DNA of 64,000 bases from positions 2,207,501 through 2,271,500 of the forward strand of contig NZ_CP015506.1 of NCBI RefSeq assembly GCF_000294775.2, in the 5' to 3' direction. Made by a program: the position numbers and the translations under genes. Of the stretch, positions 55,169-63,939 are shown piece after piece. Every line of letters starts with the position of its first letter. Positions within the stretch are counted from its first letter, which is position 1. The notes under the pieces were generated by a model. That model saw nothing but the letters and a program-made list of their open reading frames with translations. It ran no database searches and was not told the DNA's origin. Source of the stretch: Cytobacillus oceanisediminis 2691. Its GTDB lineage: Bacteria > Bacillota > Bacilli > Bacillales > Cytobacillaceae.

Positions 55169-56854
55169 TTGAACAAAACATGGTGGAAAGAAAGTGTCAT
55201 TTATCAAATTTATCCAAGAAGCTTTAATGACTCCAATGGGGATGGGATTGGAGATATCAACGGAATCACTGAAAAAATTCCTTATCTAAGCGAACTGGGG
55301 ATCGATGTCATCTGGCTATCCCCCGTTTACCAATCGCCTAATGATGATAATGGCTATGACATCTCAGATTACCGCAATATCATGGACGAGTTCGGAAATA
55401 TGAATGACTTCGACGGTATGCTGGACAAAGCCCATGAGCACGGCATCAAAATCATGATGGATCTCGTTGTCAACCACTCAAGCGATGAACACCAGTGGTT
55501 CCAGGAATCACGAAAATCCAAAGATAATCCCTACAGAGATTATTATGTTTGGAAGAAAACAGACAACGGCGAACCTCCTACGAATTGGGGCGCTGCGTTT
55601 GGCGGAAGTGCATGGGAATATGATGAAGAAACACGTGAATATTACCTGCACCTTTTCAGTAAGAAACAGCCTGACTTGAATTGGGAAAATCCTGTATTAA
55701 GAAATGAAGTGTATGATATGATGCGCTTCTGGCTGGACAAAGGGATTGATGGTTTCCGCATGGATGTCGTCAATTTCATTTCAAAAGATACCAGCTATCC
55801 ACAGGGGGAGATTCGTGAAGGACACAAATATGGGGACGGCAGCAAGTATTATATGAATGGACCAAGAATTCATCAATTCCTGCAGGAAATGAACAAAGAA
55901 GCCCTTAGCCCGTATGATACCATTACGGTTGGGGAGATGCCGGGTGTAACAGTAGAAGAAGGCAAGCTCTATACAGGCAAAGACAGAAATGAATTGAATA
56001 TGGTTTTCCATTTTGAACATGTAGGGCTTGGCGACGGGCAATACGGCAAATGGGATCCGCGTCCTTGGAAACTGACTGAATTGAAAGAGATTTTCAGCAA
56101 GTGGCAAAAGGGTCTGGAGGAAGATGGATGGAACAGCTTGTACTGGAGCAACCATGACCAGCCTCGTGCCATCTCCAGATGGGGAAATGAATCAGAGGAA
56201 TACCGCGTTATTTCTGGTAAGATGATTGCGGCATGTCTGCATATGATGCAGGGGACGCCTTATATTTACCAGGGCGAAGAAATCGGCATGACAAATGTAA
56301 AGTTCACTGATATCAATGATTACCGTGATATCGAAACGTTAAATGCATACCGTGATCTTACACCGGATTCCCTAACACATGATGAAATCTTTAAAGGCAT
56401 TCATGAGAGAGGCCGGGATAATGCGAGAACGCCTGTTCAGTGGGATGCCAGCCCGAATGCAGGCTTTACCGACGGAACGCCTTGGATTAATGTGAATCCA
56501 AATTATGAGAGAATTAACGCTGAAGCAGTGTTTAAAGATGAAGATTCCATCTTCCATTTTTATAAAAAGCTCATTCAGCTTAGAAAGCAAAATGAAGTGA
56601 TTGTTTATGGCACATTCGATTTAATCATGGAAGAAGATGAGCAGATCTTCGCCTTTACAAGAACTCTTGGAGATGACCAGCTGCTTGTGATCTGCAACTT
56701 CAGTGAAGAAACTCCTGACTTTAAACTTCCAGTCCATGTCCGGTACTCTTCTAAGGAACTGCTGATTTCCAACCTGAATGCAGATGAAAATGAAGAAATT
56801 GAAAATCTGCCACTCAAGCCTTATGAAGCTAGAGTGTATCGTTTGAAGAAATAA
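55169..56854 (+). CDS. malL: Oligo-1,6-glucosidase / alpha-glucosidase (GH13)
   Basis: A 561-residue cytoplasmic GH13 enzyme with the A, B and C domains of Bacillus MalL. The nucleophile is Asp199 (GFRMDVVNF), the acid Glu256 (VGEMPG) and the third carboxylate Asp lies in SNHDQPR. It hydrolyses isomaltose, maltose and short dextrins to glucose. TTG start with CGGAG about ten bases before. It is the only intact structural gene of the local operon; substrate entry must rely on another transporter. Confidence 0.93.
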   Translation: MNKTWWKESVIYQIYPRSFNDSNGDGIGDINGITEKIPYLSELGIDVIWLSPVYQSPNDDNGYDISDYRNIMDEFGNMNDFDGMLDKAHEHGIKIMMDLVVNHSSDEHQWFQESRKSKDNPYRDYYVWKKTDNGEPPTNWGAAFGGSAWEYDEETREYYLHLFSKKQPDLNWENPVLRNEVYDMMRFWLDKGIDGFRMDVVNFISKDTSYPQGEIREGHKYGDGSKYYMNGPRIHQFLQEMNKEALSPYDTITVGEMPGVTVEEGKLYTGKDRNELNMVFHFEHVGLGDGQYGKWDPRPWKLTELKEIFSKWQKGLEEDGWNSLYWSNHDQPRAISRWGNESEEYRVISGKMIAACLHMMQGTPYIYQGEEIGMTNVKFTDINDYRDIETLNAYRDLTPDSLTHDEIFKGIHERGRDNARTPVQWDASPNAGFTDGTPWINVNPNYERINAEAVFKDEDSIFHFYKKLIQLRKQNEVIVYGTFDLIMEEDEQIFAFTRTLGDDQLLVICNFSEETPDFKLPVHVRYSSKELLISNLNADENEEIENLPLKPYEARVYRLKK

Positions 56855-56858
56855 AGAT

Positions 56859-56880
56859 AGGGCCTGTTTAGGGCCCTTAT
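56859..56880 (+). terminator. Weak hairpin after malL
   Basis: AGGGCC/GGCCCT stem four bases after the stop codon, with only a short T tail. Confidence 0.4.
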
Positions 56881-56983
56881 TGGTGTTAATAAACAGACAT
56901 TTTCCTTTGATCGATTTACAAGCTGGAAGCTGATTCTTTCTAATTACAAGAGTGACAGGGGAAAAAGTGAAGAAGTATTGCTT

Positions 56984-57009
56984 AGAGGACCATTGAGGTT
57001 CTCTTTTTT
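56984..57009 (+). terminator. Terminator-like hairpin before the PP2C gene
   Basis: AGAGGACC/AGGTTCTCT stem (imperfect) followed by TTTTTT. Confidence 0.5.
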
Positions 57010-57010
57010 G

Positions 57011-57038
57011 TTGACATATTCTTATTAATAAATATTAT
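57011..57038 (+). promoter_or_regulatory. SigA promoter of the PP2C gene
   Basis: TTGACA, 16 bases, TATTAT, 30 bases before the start codon. Confidence 0.6.
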
Positions 57039-57067
57039 TATGTTAAAACATGGAAGGGGCCATTTCA

Positions 57068-57868
57068 ATGAATTTATTAGAATATTCCTGGGTTGGCAGT
57101 GAGGAGCCTTACCTGGATGAAATAAGCATTCAGCATATCGGTAGAATGGTATTAGGGCGTTTCGGCGGAAACAGGAATGCTGGGCAAAATAAAAATGAAG
57201 ACGGCTGCCTGTTATGGACAGGTAATAACGAAGATTGGGAGTTTACTATTTTACTGGATGCCCATACTACTGCGGAAAGCGCTGAGTTAGTTATTCAAAC
57301 GGTCAAATCAATGAAAACGGAAATCATTGCTTTATTAGTGCTGCCGCCCCGGGAAGTGTTTGAACAAGTTGGCGGATTACTGCTTAAACAATTTAAAAGT
57401 CAGGGTTTCAAGGAGGAATGCAGAAGGATTAAAGGTGAAACAGCTTTTTTATGTGTGATCAGAAAAGGCTCATTTCTTTGGTGGCTATCGATCGGGGATT
57501 GTATTCTGCATTTATTCCACCCTGAACTGGCTGCATTTAACGAATATCAGCAAAACCACCGAAGTTTTTATGAATGGGTGGGCAAAGTCAATACGTTTGA
57601 TTTGCCGGTTCCCTGTTATAGCTCGGGTACAAAGGAGCTCAGAAGAGGCAGGAATCATATTTTTTTAACAACAGATGGGCTGACGGAATGTCCCAACACC
57701 AACTTTGCTGAACCAAGAGAAATATTTAATCTTTTTAGCTTATTCGGGAATGAGGATGGGGTCCGTGAGCTATTAAAGATAATAAAAGATAGGGATGTCC
57801 GGGACAGTACGACCATCATATCCTGGATAATTGATGCAGAGCATGAAGGATGCCAGCCCAGCGGCTGA
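57068..57868 (+). CDS. PP2C-family protein serine/threonine phosphatase-like
   Basis: A 266-residue protein with PP2C-type elements: NAGQNKNEDGCLLW (first metal Asp region), FTILLDAH, WLSIGDCILHLF and FLTTDGLTECPN. The canonical DGxGG is DAHTT, so metal binding may be altered. ATG 57068 is chosen because GGAAGGGG lies just before it. Target unknown. It is monocistronic. Confidence 0.75.
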   Translation: MNLLEYSWVGSEEPYLDEISIQHIGRMVLGRFGGNRNAGQNKNEDGCLLWTGNNEDWEFTILLDAHTTAESAELVIQTVKSMKTEIIALLVLPPREVFEQVGGLLLKQFKSQGFKEECRRIKGETAFLCVIRKGSFLWWLSIGDCILHLFHPELAAFNEYQQNHRSFYEWVGKVNTFDLPVPCYSSGTKELRRGRNHIFLTTDGLTECPNTNFAEPREIFNLFSLFGNEDGVRELLKIIKDRDVRDSTTIISWIIDAEHEGCQPSG

Positions 57869-58001
57869 TTTTACTGAAACTTGGCAGTAAAAGGAGATAA
57901 AACTGGAGACAAGAGACTCAGAATGAATAACGTCGAAAAAGAAGCCTCCACTCTAAGGAAAAGGGTTCCGTTTCGGGGTGATTTATTGGATAAAGGGCAT
58001 A

Positions 58002-58033
58002 AAAATGACGTGTGAATTGGCACAGGTCATTTT
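58002..58033 (+). terminator. Hairpin downstream of the PP2C gene
   Basis: AAAATGAC plus TGTG pairs with CACA plus GTCATTTT around a 6-base loop. Probable terminator. Confidence 0.6.
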
Positions 58034-58700
58034 CCTATAAGGTTTTTAACTTATTTTATGTTTTCTAGACTTTATAATTTATAATGGAACGATAAATATT
58101 GTGCAAATAAAATGTAGTGCCAAGATGCTGTCAATTTCAATGTCACTTGGACTGCCGCAATTTCTTACTCATATTGAACAAACGGGGCAGGTGTGCGGCC
58201 GAGCGTAGGTCGTATCATATAGCGGGTGGGATTCCCGCCGAGTAAGAACTAGCCATTCGCTCGTAGCGAGTCTTGGAGGGCTAAAGGTAACTTTAGTCTT
58301 TAAGCGTAGACAGTTAGGTGGCGGGCCGAAAGCCATATGGTTGAAGGGATTGAGCTCCATAAACGTTTGTAAATCGAGAGGGCTGATGCCTTACCTGCGT
58401 GCAGAAAGCTACATTTTATCCTTTGTCAAAGGCAAGAAGGGTAAGACCTCTCTGGAGTCAGAGACCTTGGCACGTTACACATTGATATGATACGGCAACT
58501 CGGGAGACCCTACCGGTCTTTTCTTCTGAAGAGTATGGTCTACAAGCGATAACAAGCAAGGAAACCAAATGCCGATGGTAGGGAGTCGGATAGCAGCGTA
58601 GTACCAATGAAGTTGGGTAATGCCGATGGAGGGAAGGCTAGCTACCAGTTATCACCCTTACTAGGGACACATTTACTACACACAGAGGTAGGAATAATAA

Positions 58701-60029
58701 ATGGAAACAAAACTACTAAGGATAGCAGAATTAGCAAAATCTGAGCCTAAAATGAAGTTTACCTCTCTTGCACATTTATTGAATGAGCAATCTTTAACTC
58801 AGTGTCATCATGAATTGCCTAATAAAAAGGCAACTGGTATCAACGGAACGACAAAAGAACAATACAGTGACAGCCTAGAAGAAAACATAGAGGATTTAGT
58901 AAGTAGGCTTAAAAGCAAAAGTTACCGTCCTGTTCCAGTAAGACGAATGTATATCCCAAAGCTCAACTCAAACAAGATGAGACCATTGGGAATACCGGAA
59001 CATGAAGATAAAATTGTTCAAAAGGGCATTACGAAAATACTAAATGCCATCTATGAAAATGACTTTTTAGACTGCTCATTTGGGTTCCGTCCAAATAGAA
59101 ACTGCCACGATGCGCTGAAAATACTGAATCAATATATTGAGAAGAGAGCAGTAAGCTATGTAGTCGATGTAGATATTAAAGGATTCTTTGATAACGTTGA
59201 CCACAAATGGATGATGGAATTCTTGAAACTCCGAATCACTGACCCTAACCTACTGAGAATAATCAGCAGGTTTCTTAAAGGTGGATATATGGAGGAAGGT
59301 AAGAAATACAAGACAGACAATGGTACACCGCAAGGTGGAGTGATATCTCCGATATTAGCCAATGTCTATCTCCATTATGTTCTTGATCTATGGTTTGAAA
59401 AAGTGGTTAGGAAACAATGTAAAGGCCAAGCATATATAGTTAGATACGCAGATGATTTTGTTTGTTGTTTTCAGAATAAAAGTGAAGCCCAGCAATTCTT
59501 CCATTCATTAAAAGCGAGATTAAAGAAATTTAACCTGGAAATAGCCGAGGATAAAACTAAAATAATTCCCTTCGGACGGTTTGCGGAAAAGAATGCAAAA
59601 CGTGACGGGACTGGCAAACCAGACACCTTTGATTTCCTCGGGTTTACCCACTATTGTGGCGTAAGTAAACAGGGTAATTTCCGAGTAAAGCGGAAAACCA
59701 GCAGGAGGAAAGTTCAAGGTAAACTAAAAGAAACGAAAGAATGGCTGAAGAATAATAGGAATAAAGATATTCATATGATTATGGATAGATTTAAACGCTC
59801 ACTAATAGGTTATTACAACTATTATTGCATCACTGATAACACCCAAACTGTTAACAACTTTAAAGAGAAAATCCAGCGCTTACTATTTAAATGGCTAAAC
59901 AGAAGAAGTCAAAGGAAATCCTTTACATGGAATAAATTCAGGCTCTTTCTTAATAAATATCCACTACCTTCACCAAGAATCAAAGTGAATATCTATGAAC
60001 TTAGAAAAGAGATTAACTACATTCTGTAA
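58701..60029 (+). CDS. ltrA: Group II intron reverse transcriptase/maturase
   Basis: A 442-residue multifunction protein. Reverse-transcriptase motifs include RPLGIPEHEDKIVQ, FGFRPNRNCHDAL, TPQGGVISPILANVYLH and the catalytic YADDFV. A maturase domain X follows (about 330-442). No HNH endonuclease domain is visible, so mobility would be by retrohoming without second-strand cleavage. AGAGGTAGG precedes the ATG. The frame is intact. Confidence 0.95.
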   Translation: METKLLRIAELAKSEPKMKFTSLAHLLNEQSLTQCHHELPNKKATGINGTTKEQYSDSLEENIEDLVSRLKSKSYRPVPVRRMYIPKLNSNKMRPLGIPEHEDKIVQKGITKILNAIYENDFLDCSFGFRPNRNCHDALKILNQYIEKRAVSYVVDVDIKGFFDNVDHKWMMEFLKLRITDPNLLRIISRFLKGGYMEEGKKYKTDNGTPQGGVISPILANVYLHYVLDLWFEKVVRKQCKGQAYIVRYADDFVCCFQNKSEAQQFFHSLKARLKKFNLEIAEDKTKIIPFGRFAEKNAKRDGTGKPDTFDFLGFTHYCGVSKQGNFRVKRKTSRRKVQGKLKETKEWLKNNRNKDIHMIMDRFKRSLIGYYNYYCITDNTQTVNNFKEKIQRLLFKWLNRRSQRKSFTWNKFRLFLNKYPLPSPRIKVNIYELRKEINYIL

Positions 60030-60042
60030 ATGATAACTAGGA

Positions 60043-60133
60043 GGAGCCGTGTGCGTTAATAGCGCAAGCACGGTTCTGTGAGGGGGGAGGAGTACAATTT
60101 ACCGCAAGGTAGAAAGGCTCCCTTCTACTCGAC
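60043..60133 (+). ncRNA. Intron domains V and VI
   Basis: Domain V is GAGCCGTGTGCG, a 4-base loop region, then GCGCAAGCACGGTTC. It contains the conserved GNRA-like and bulge layout of group II catalytic hairpins. Domain VI follows as a GGGAGGAG/CTCCCTTC-type hairpin with the candidate branch A near its base. Confidence 0.8.
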
Positions 60134-60308
60134 TTATATATGATGGTGAGTAATACTCCGTACGGTTTTTGCAGCTCTTTTCTCCTTACTCCCTTTTCTG
60201 TCTGTTAAGCTAACCAGGAAAGTTGAAATTTATTGCTTGCCAGTTTAGTTTGAGATAAAATAAAAAAATTGGGAATGCTTTTCAACTTTTTATAAAAAGG
60301 ATATAAAT

Positions 60309-61193
60309 ATGTTTAAAAATATAGATTTATTTAATCAGGCCTTTTTTTTTGCTCCGATTGGGATGTCGATAGTCTCATTAGAGGGAAAATGGATTAGGGT
60401 AAATCATGCTTTAACTAAAATTACTGGATATACAGAGGACGAGCTCCTTACCACGAACTTTCAAACGTTAACCTATCCAAAGGACTTAGATACTGATTTA
60501 TCTTACACACAAGAATTAGTGGAAGGAAAAAGAGACTCTTTTGAGATGGAAAAAAGGTATGTCCATAAAAGCGGGAAGATTGTATGGGTGTTATTATCTG
60601 TATCCATAGTGCGGGAAGGGAACAAGCCATTATTCCTTATTTCTCAAATACAAGATATAACCGATCGTAAAAACTCAGAAAGAATATTGAAACAAATGGC
60701 TCATTATGACTTTCTAACCCAATTGCCAAATCGGAGATTATTTGAAGAACGACTTAATCATGCAATTGAATCAGCTAATTTCAATAAAGGGCTAGTCGCA
60801 GTACTGTATCTTGATTTAGATGGGTTTAAGCAAATAAATGATACCTTCGGTCATGACTTAGGAGATTTATTGTTAAAAGAAGTCGCGAGCAGGCTTACAG
60901 GTTGTATAGGAAATAAGGATACTGTGGCCAGGCTTGCAGGTGATGAATTCACGATTTTACTTCCGGAAACGACAATCGATAATGCAAAACATGTTGCCGA
61001 ACGGATCATCGACATTCTATCTAATAAAGTGTCGGTGCAGAATGTTGTTATCTCAATAACTCCCAGTATCGGAATTGCTTTTTGCGATGATTTCAATATG
61101 GATGTCAGGAATTTGCTGAAATATGCTGATGAAGCTATGTATCAAGCAAAACAGAACGGAAAGAATAATTATCAAGTTTCACAGATCAGATAA
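60309..61193 (+). CDS. PAS-GGDEF diguanylate cyclase
   Basis: A 294-residue cytoplasmic protein. The PAS domain is at residues 10-120 (FAPIGMSIVSLEGKWIRVN; PAC end ISQIQDITDRK) and the GGDEF domain at 130-292. The active loop reads RLAGDEFTIL, that is AGDEF in place of GGDEF, a variant found in active cyclases. NDTFGHDLGD holds the other catalytic residues. It would make c-di-GMP. It is the first gene after the intron. Confidence 0.9.
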   Translation: MFKNIDLFNQAFFFAPIGMSIVSLEGKWIRVNHALTKITGYTEDELLTTNFQTLTYPKDLDTDLSYTQELVEGKRDSFEMEKRYVHKSGKIVWVLLSVSIVREGNKPLFLISQIQDITDRKNSERILKQMAHYDFLTQLPNRRLFEERLNHAIESANFNKGLVAVLYLDLDGFKQINDTFGHDLGDLLLKEVASRLTGCIGNKDTVARLAGDEFTILLPETTIDNAKHVAERIIDILSNKVSVQNVVISITPSIGIAFCDDFNMDVRNLLKYADEAMYQAKQNGKNNYQVSQIR

Positions 61194-61285
61194 AGCTAAA
61201 TATGACTTTATTATTAGCGTTGATCCACGGAGGATTGATGCAATTTTTGTTGAATTCAACTTACGGATTCTTATGTTCAAAATCT

Positions 61286-61307
61286 GCTGCTAAACGCAGC
61301 TTTTTTC
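61286..61307 (+). terminator. Terminator of the GGDEF gene
   Basis: GCTGC/GCAGC hairpin with TTTTTT. Confidence 0.65.
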
Positions 61308-61449
61308 TTTTGAACTAAAGAGGCTGGTTAGTCAATAAGGATTTATATTATAACAATAAATGCTGAAATATGGTAAATACCTAGGTGTTAATATCATACT
61401 TTTGACTATTTAGAATAAAATGGCTGTAAAATGATATTGGAGGGGTTTT

Positions 61450-61995
61450 ATGGAGCTAGTAGGACAACAAATTTACCTTAGACTTTACAAAACTTCTGAC
61501 GCCTGCGAGTTAGCTAACTTACATACTAGAAATCGCGAATTTTTTCAACGAGTTAGCCCGTTACTCCCGGAAGCCTTTTATACGGAAGAACATCAAAAAT
61601 TACGCATTGAACAGGCTTTAAAAAAGACAGGTGAAGGGCAATTATATGCTTTTGGAATCTTTTTAAAAGCAACTGATAAACTTATCGGAGACATTTCATT
61701 AACTCAAATTACTATGGGAGACCAACAAAGCTGTTATACGGGATTTACTTTAGATAAGGAGTATAATGGAAAGGGATATACAACAGAAGCTCTTCAACTT
61801 GTTGTAGATTTTGCTTTCAAAGAATTAAAACTACATAGAATTGAAGCAGGAGCTATGCCTGATAATATAGCATCTATTCGTGTATTAGAAAAAGCGGGGT
61901 TTAAAAAAGAAGGTATAGCTAAAGAAAATTTAAAGATTAATGGAAAGTGGACAGATCATCAAGTATTAGCTATCATCAACAGCTTGGATGCATAA
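61450..61995 (+). CDS. GNAT acetyltransferase (RimJ/RimL type)
   Basis: A 181-residue acetyl-CoA-dependent N-acetyltransferase. The pantetheine-loop region reads LDKEYNGKGYTTEAL, followed by HRIEAGAMPDNIASIRVLEKAGF typical of RimJ/YdaF. Substrates may be ribosomal protein N-termini or small amines. GGAGGGG precedes the ATG. Confidence 0.9.
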   Translation: MELVGQQIYLRLYKTSDACELANLHTRNREFFQRVSPLLPEAFYTEEHQKLRIEQALKKTGEGQLYAFGIFLKATDKLIGDISLTQITMGDQQSCYTGFTLDKEYNGKGYTTEALQLVVDFAFKELKLHRIEAGAMPDNIASIRVLEKAGFKKEGIAKENLKINGKWTDHQVLAIINSLDA

Positions 61996-62148
61996 GCTCG
62001 TTTCACTTCCGATAATTTTTCTGTAAACGAAACGTGTTCTGGAGTGAGACTGCCTGATACAAATTTTATAAATCATACCAACTCTACTTCAAGAAAAATA
62101 TTAACGTCAAAACTGTAAATCATAAGAGGGATTTGGTATTTACCTAAG

Positions 62149-62174
62149 GAGTTGCTTGGCAACTCACTTTTTTA
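62149..62174 (+). terminator. Terminator-like hairpin
   Basis: GAGTTGC/GCAACTC stem with a 3-base loop, then ACTTTTTT, in the 361-base gap after the GNAT gene. A second hairpin (GGCTG/CAGCC with TTTTTC) lies at 62229-62255. No gene lies between them. Confidence 0.6.
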
Positions 62175-62356
62175 TAGTGCTTTGTGAAGTGTTTCGCTTA
62201 AACTACCGGGTGCTTCCCTTAAAGAACTGGCTGCTAAAAAATACAGCCTTTTTCTTATTTGACTAAGGGCATTATCTTTTATAATACAGCTGATAAATTA
62301 TGGTATAAATAACTTTTACCAGGAGAAACTACAAAATAAAAGAAGGTGGGTTTATT

Positions 62357-62845
62357 TTGTTAAGTAAAGTTGTACTTTGGACAATTTTAATTGCTCCATG
62401 GTTCACATTATTCTTTTTAAAGAGAGAAGATATTAAGCGTTTTATGCCTGTTGCAATATTAGCTGCATTTCTAATGGTTCTCTATAACTTGATAGCTCAC
62501 AATCAAAAACACTGGATAATTAAAGAATCAATTTTACCATGGTTAAAACCTTCCTTTGCTTCAGGTATACTAGGTGCTTTTTTAATTGTAACTATATGGA
62601 TTTTTTACTTCACATATGGTAAGTTTTGGATTTACTTAGTGACTAATATTGTACTGGATTTTATGTTTGCAATTTTCCCTGTCCATTTTATCCTTCAGGA
62701 AAAATTAAAAATTTATCAATTGATTAACATAACTCCTTGGGGTCGTCTTTGTATTTTCATCACACTATCAATTGTTATTTATGGTTACCATTATTGGCTC
62801 GAGGAAGTGTTTAAGTCCACTTATAAGGATTCTGGCAGCTTATAA
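62357..62845 (+). CDS. CBO0543-like small membrane protein
   Basis: A 162-residue integral membrane protein with about five helices and conserved aromatic residues (LIAPWFTLFFLKREDIKRF; HYWLEEVFKS). It resembles the CBO0543 family of unknown function common in spore formers. TTG start, seven bases after AAGGTGG. Confidence 0.75.
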   Translation: MLSKVVLWTILIAPWFTLFFLKREDIKRFMPVAILAAFLMVLYNLIAHNQKHWIIKESILPWLKPSFASGILGAFLIVTIWIFYFTYGKFWIYLVTNIVLDFMFAIFPVHFILQEKLKIYQLINITPWGRLCIFITLSIVIYGYHYWLEEVFKSTYKDSGSL

Positions 62846-62871
62846 ACTATTCAAAACAAGGGAAAAGATTC

Positions 62872-62897
62872 AGCTGTCATTTCTGGCGGCTTTTTTT
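62872..62897 (+). terminator. Terminator of the membrane protein gene
   Basis: AGCTGTCA/TGGCGGCT stem (two G-U pairs) followed by seven Ts. Confidence 0.7.
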
Positions 62898-63020
62898 GTT
62901 CAACTAAAGGACAGATTTGAGAAAACGGTATTAAACAAAGGGGGTTCAATAAGGTTTTGCCTTATGGTTATAGGTTTCAATTATTAAGTGATGTCCCTTA
63001 ACCGCTGCAATAGTAAAGAA

Positions 63021-63161
63021 CTAACTTTCTAAAAGTGTAACTTCTGATTGAGGAACTAATTTTGTTTGGTAATCTTTCTTGATTTCACAGAAACCACTTT
63101 CATATATCCATAATACGGTATATGTGTCAGTTTTATAAACAACTTTGGCTCCTATACTAAT
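63021..63161 (-). CDS. Small protein with ATT start (46 aa)
   Basis: An ideal AGGAGG site at 63169-63174 is followed after seven bases by ATT, not ATG/GTG/TTG, and by a 46-codon frame. The product (SIGAKVVYKTDTYTVLWIYE, then SGFCEIKKDYQTKLVPQSEV) looks like a small beta-barrel/SH3-like protein. No alternative start fits. Either ATT is used, or the start codon has mutated and the gene is silent. Not recognised. Confidence 0.55.
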   Translation of the reverse strand: MSIGAKVVYKTDTYTVLWIYESGFCEIKKDYQTKLVPQSEVTLLES

Positions 63162-63353
63162 GGTTATACCTCCTAGAATGCATGGTTAAGGGACAATTCT
63201 AAATTAGCATATTGTAGGATTTTATTTAAAGGGGAAATTTCCTCAACAAAAGAAAAAGCCCATTAAAGGGAAAAAAGGATGTGCTGAAAAAAACGATTAT
63301 CATGAAGGAGTTAATAAATCTATAAGCTTGACTAAATTTATAGGTGATTGCTT

Positions 63354-63479
63354 ATGAGCCTAATTATAAACATTGAAAAATTCCCTTATAGAGGGACCAG
63401 GTTGGAGCAAGCTTATCAGAGGAGCCGTATACATTTTATTTACTTTAAAGGAGATAGTGCTTTTGAAACAAAGGAGTAA
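63354..63479 (+). CDS. Possible small protein (41 aa)
   Basis: ATG after AGGTGATTG. It encodes MSLIINIEKFPYRGTRLEQA and 21 more residues. There is no homology signal and no promoter, so it is doubtful. Confidence 0.3.
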   Translation: MSLIINIEKFPYRGTRLEQAYQRSRIHFIYFKGDSAFETKE

Positions 63480-63555
63480 GGGAATTCCTAGTTAAGGCGT
63501 TACACAGAGAAAAGAGTATTAATGATTGTAAAACAATAAAAGTGACCATGGTTAG

Positions 63556-63681
63556 CTAATTCTTATTACGATTTGTATTTTTATTTATTCGACGTATAAG
63601 ATATTCAGTTTGCAATTGTCCTACTACTGCAGCAATAATAATATTCGCTATATTAAATATCGTTAGCCATTTAATTAGCAT
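63556..63681 (-). CDS. Small membrane protein (41 aa)
   Basis: ATG 63681 lies six bases after AAGGAT. The product MLIKWLTIFNIANIIIAAVV continues into a basic Asn/Arg/Lys-rich tail. One membrane helix. An in-frame upstream ATG lacks a ribosome site. Not recognised. Confidence 0.45.
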   Translation of the reverse strand: MLIKWLTIFNIANIIIAAVVGQLQTEYLIRRINKNTNRNKN

Positions 63682-63813
63682 TCGGGTATCCTTAAACACA
63701 AAAATCATGCCTTTCGCTAAAGAGGTTGTATTACTTTTTTGTTCCCAGACATTTAAAAATTATAATGTTCCTGCAAAGTTCGAAGAAGTTGTATTAATAA
63801 GCATCTTGTTTCA

Positions 63814-63939
63814 TTAATCTTTTCTTCCCGCTATATATACCAGGGTAGTAGCTATAGCCCAAGTAAAAAAAATTACTGTTGAAATAGCTAGTAAAAACCA
63901 GGGAGTGTTTAAAATATGTTGATCTATCCAATGAAGCAT
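63814..63939 (-). CDS. Small membrane protein (41 aa)
   Basis: GAGGTGATATC precedes the ATG. The product MLHWIDQHILNTPWFLLAIS continues with TVIFFTWAIATTLVYIAGRKD: one membrane helix with a charged end. It lies just upstream of the other small membrane protein gene on the same strand. Not recognised. Confidence 0.55.
   Translation of the reverse strand: MLHWIDQHILNTPWFLLAISTVIFFTWAIATTLVYIAGRKD

Larger units (their letters stand above)
58191..60133 (+). mobile_element. Group II intron, apparently full length
   Basis: The element starts with GTGTGCGGCC (the GTGYG 5' signature) and ends in CTACTCGAC after domains V and VI. Between are about 500 bases of structured domain I-IV RNA, the maturase gene in domain IV and the 3' domains. 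Length is about 1.94 kb. The 5' boundary is clear; the 3' boundary may be off by a few bases. It is inserted in non-coding DNA about 160 bases past a terminator hairpin. Confidence 0.88.

Noticed and set aside
57924..58016. Short forward frame MNNVEKEAST... after the PP2C gene
   Set aside because: No ribosome site, and it ends inside a terminator hairpin.
58125..60208. 46-codon open frame formed by joining the intron exons
   Set aside because: It starts MLSISMSLGLPQFLTHIEQT, but has no ribosome site, is short enough to arise by chance, and depends on the exact 3' intron boundary.
62772..62987. 71-aa forward frame after the CBO0543-like gene
   Set aside because: It overlaps that gene out of frame and passes through its terminator.
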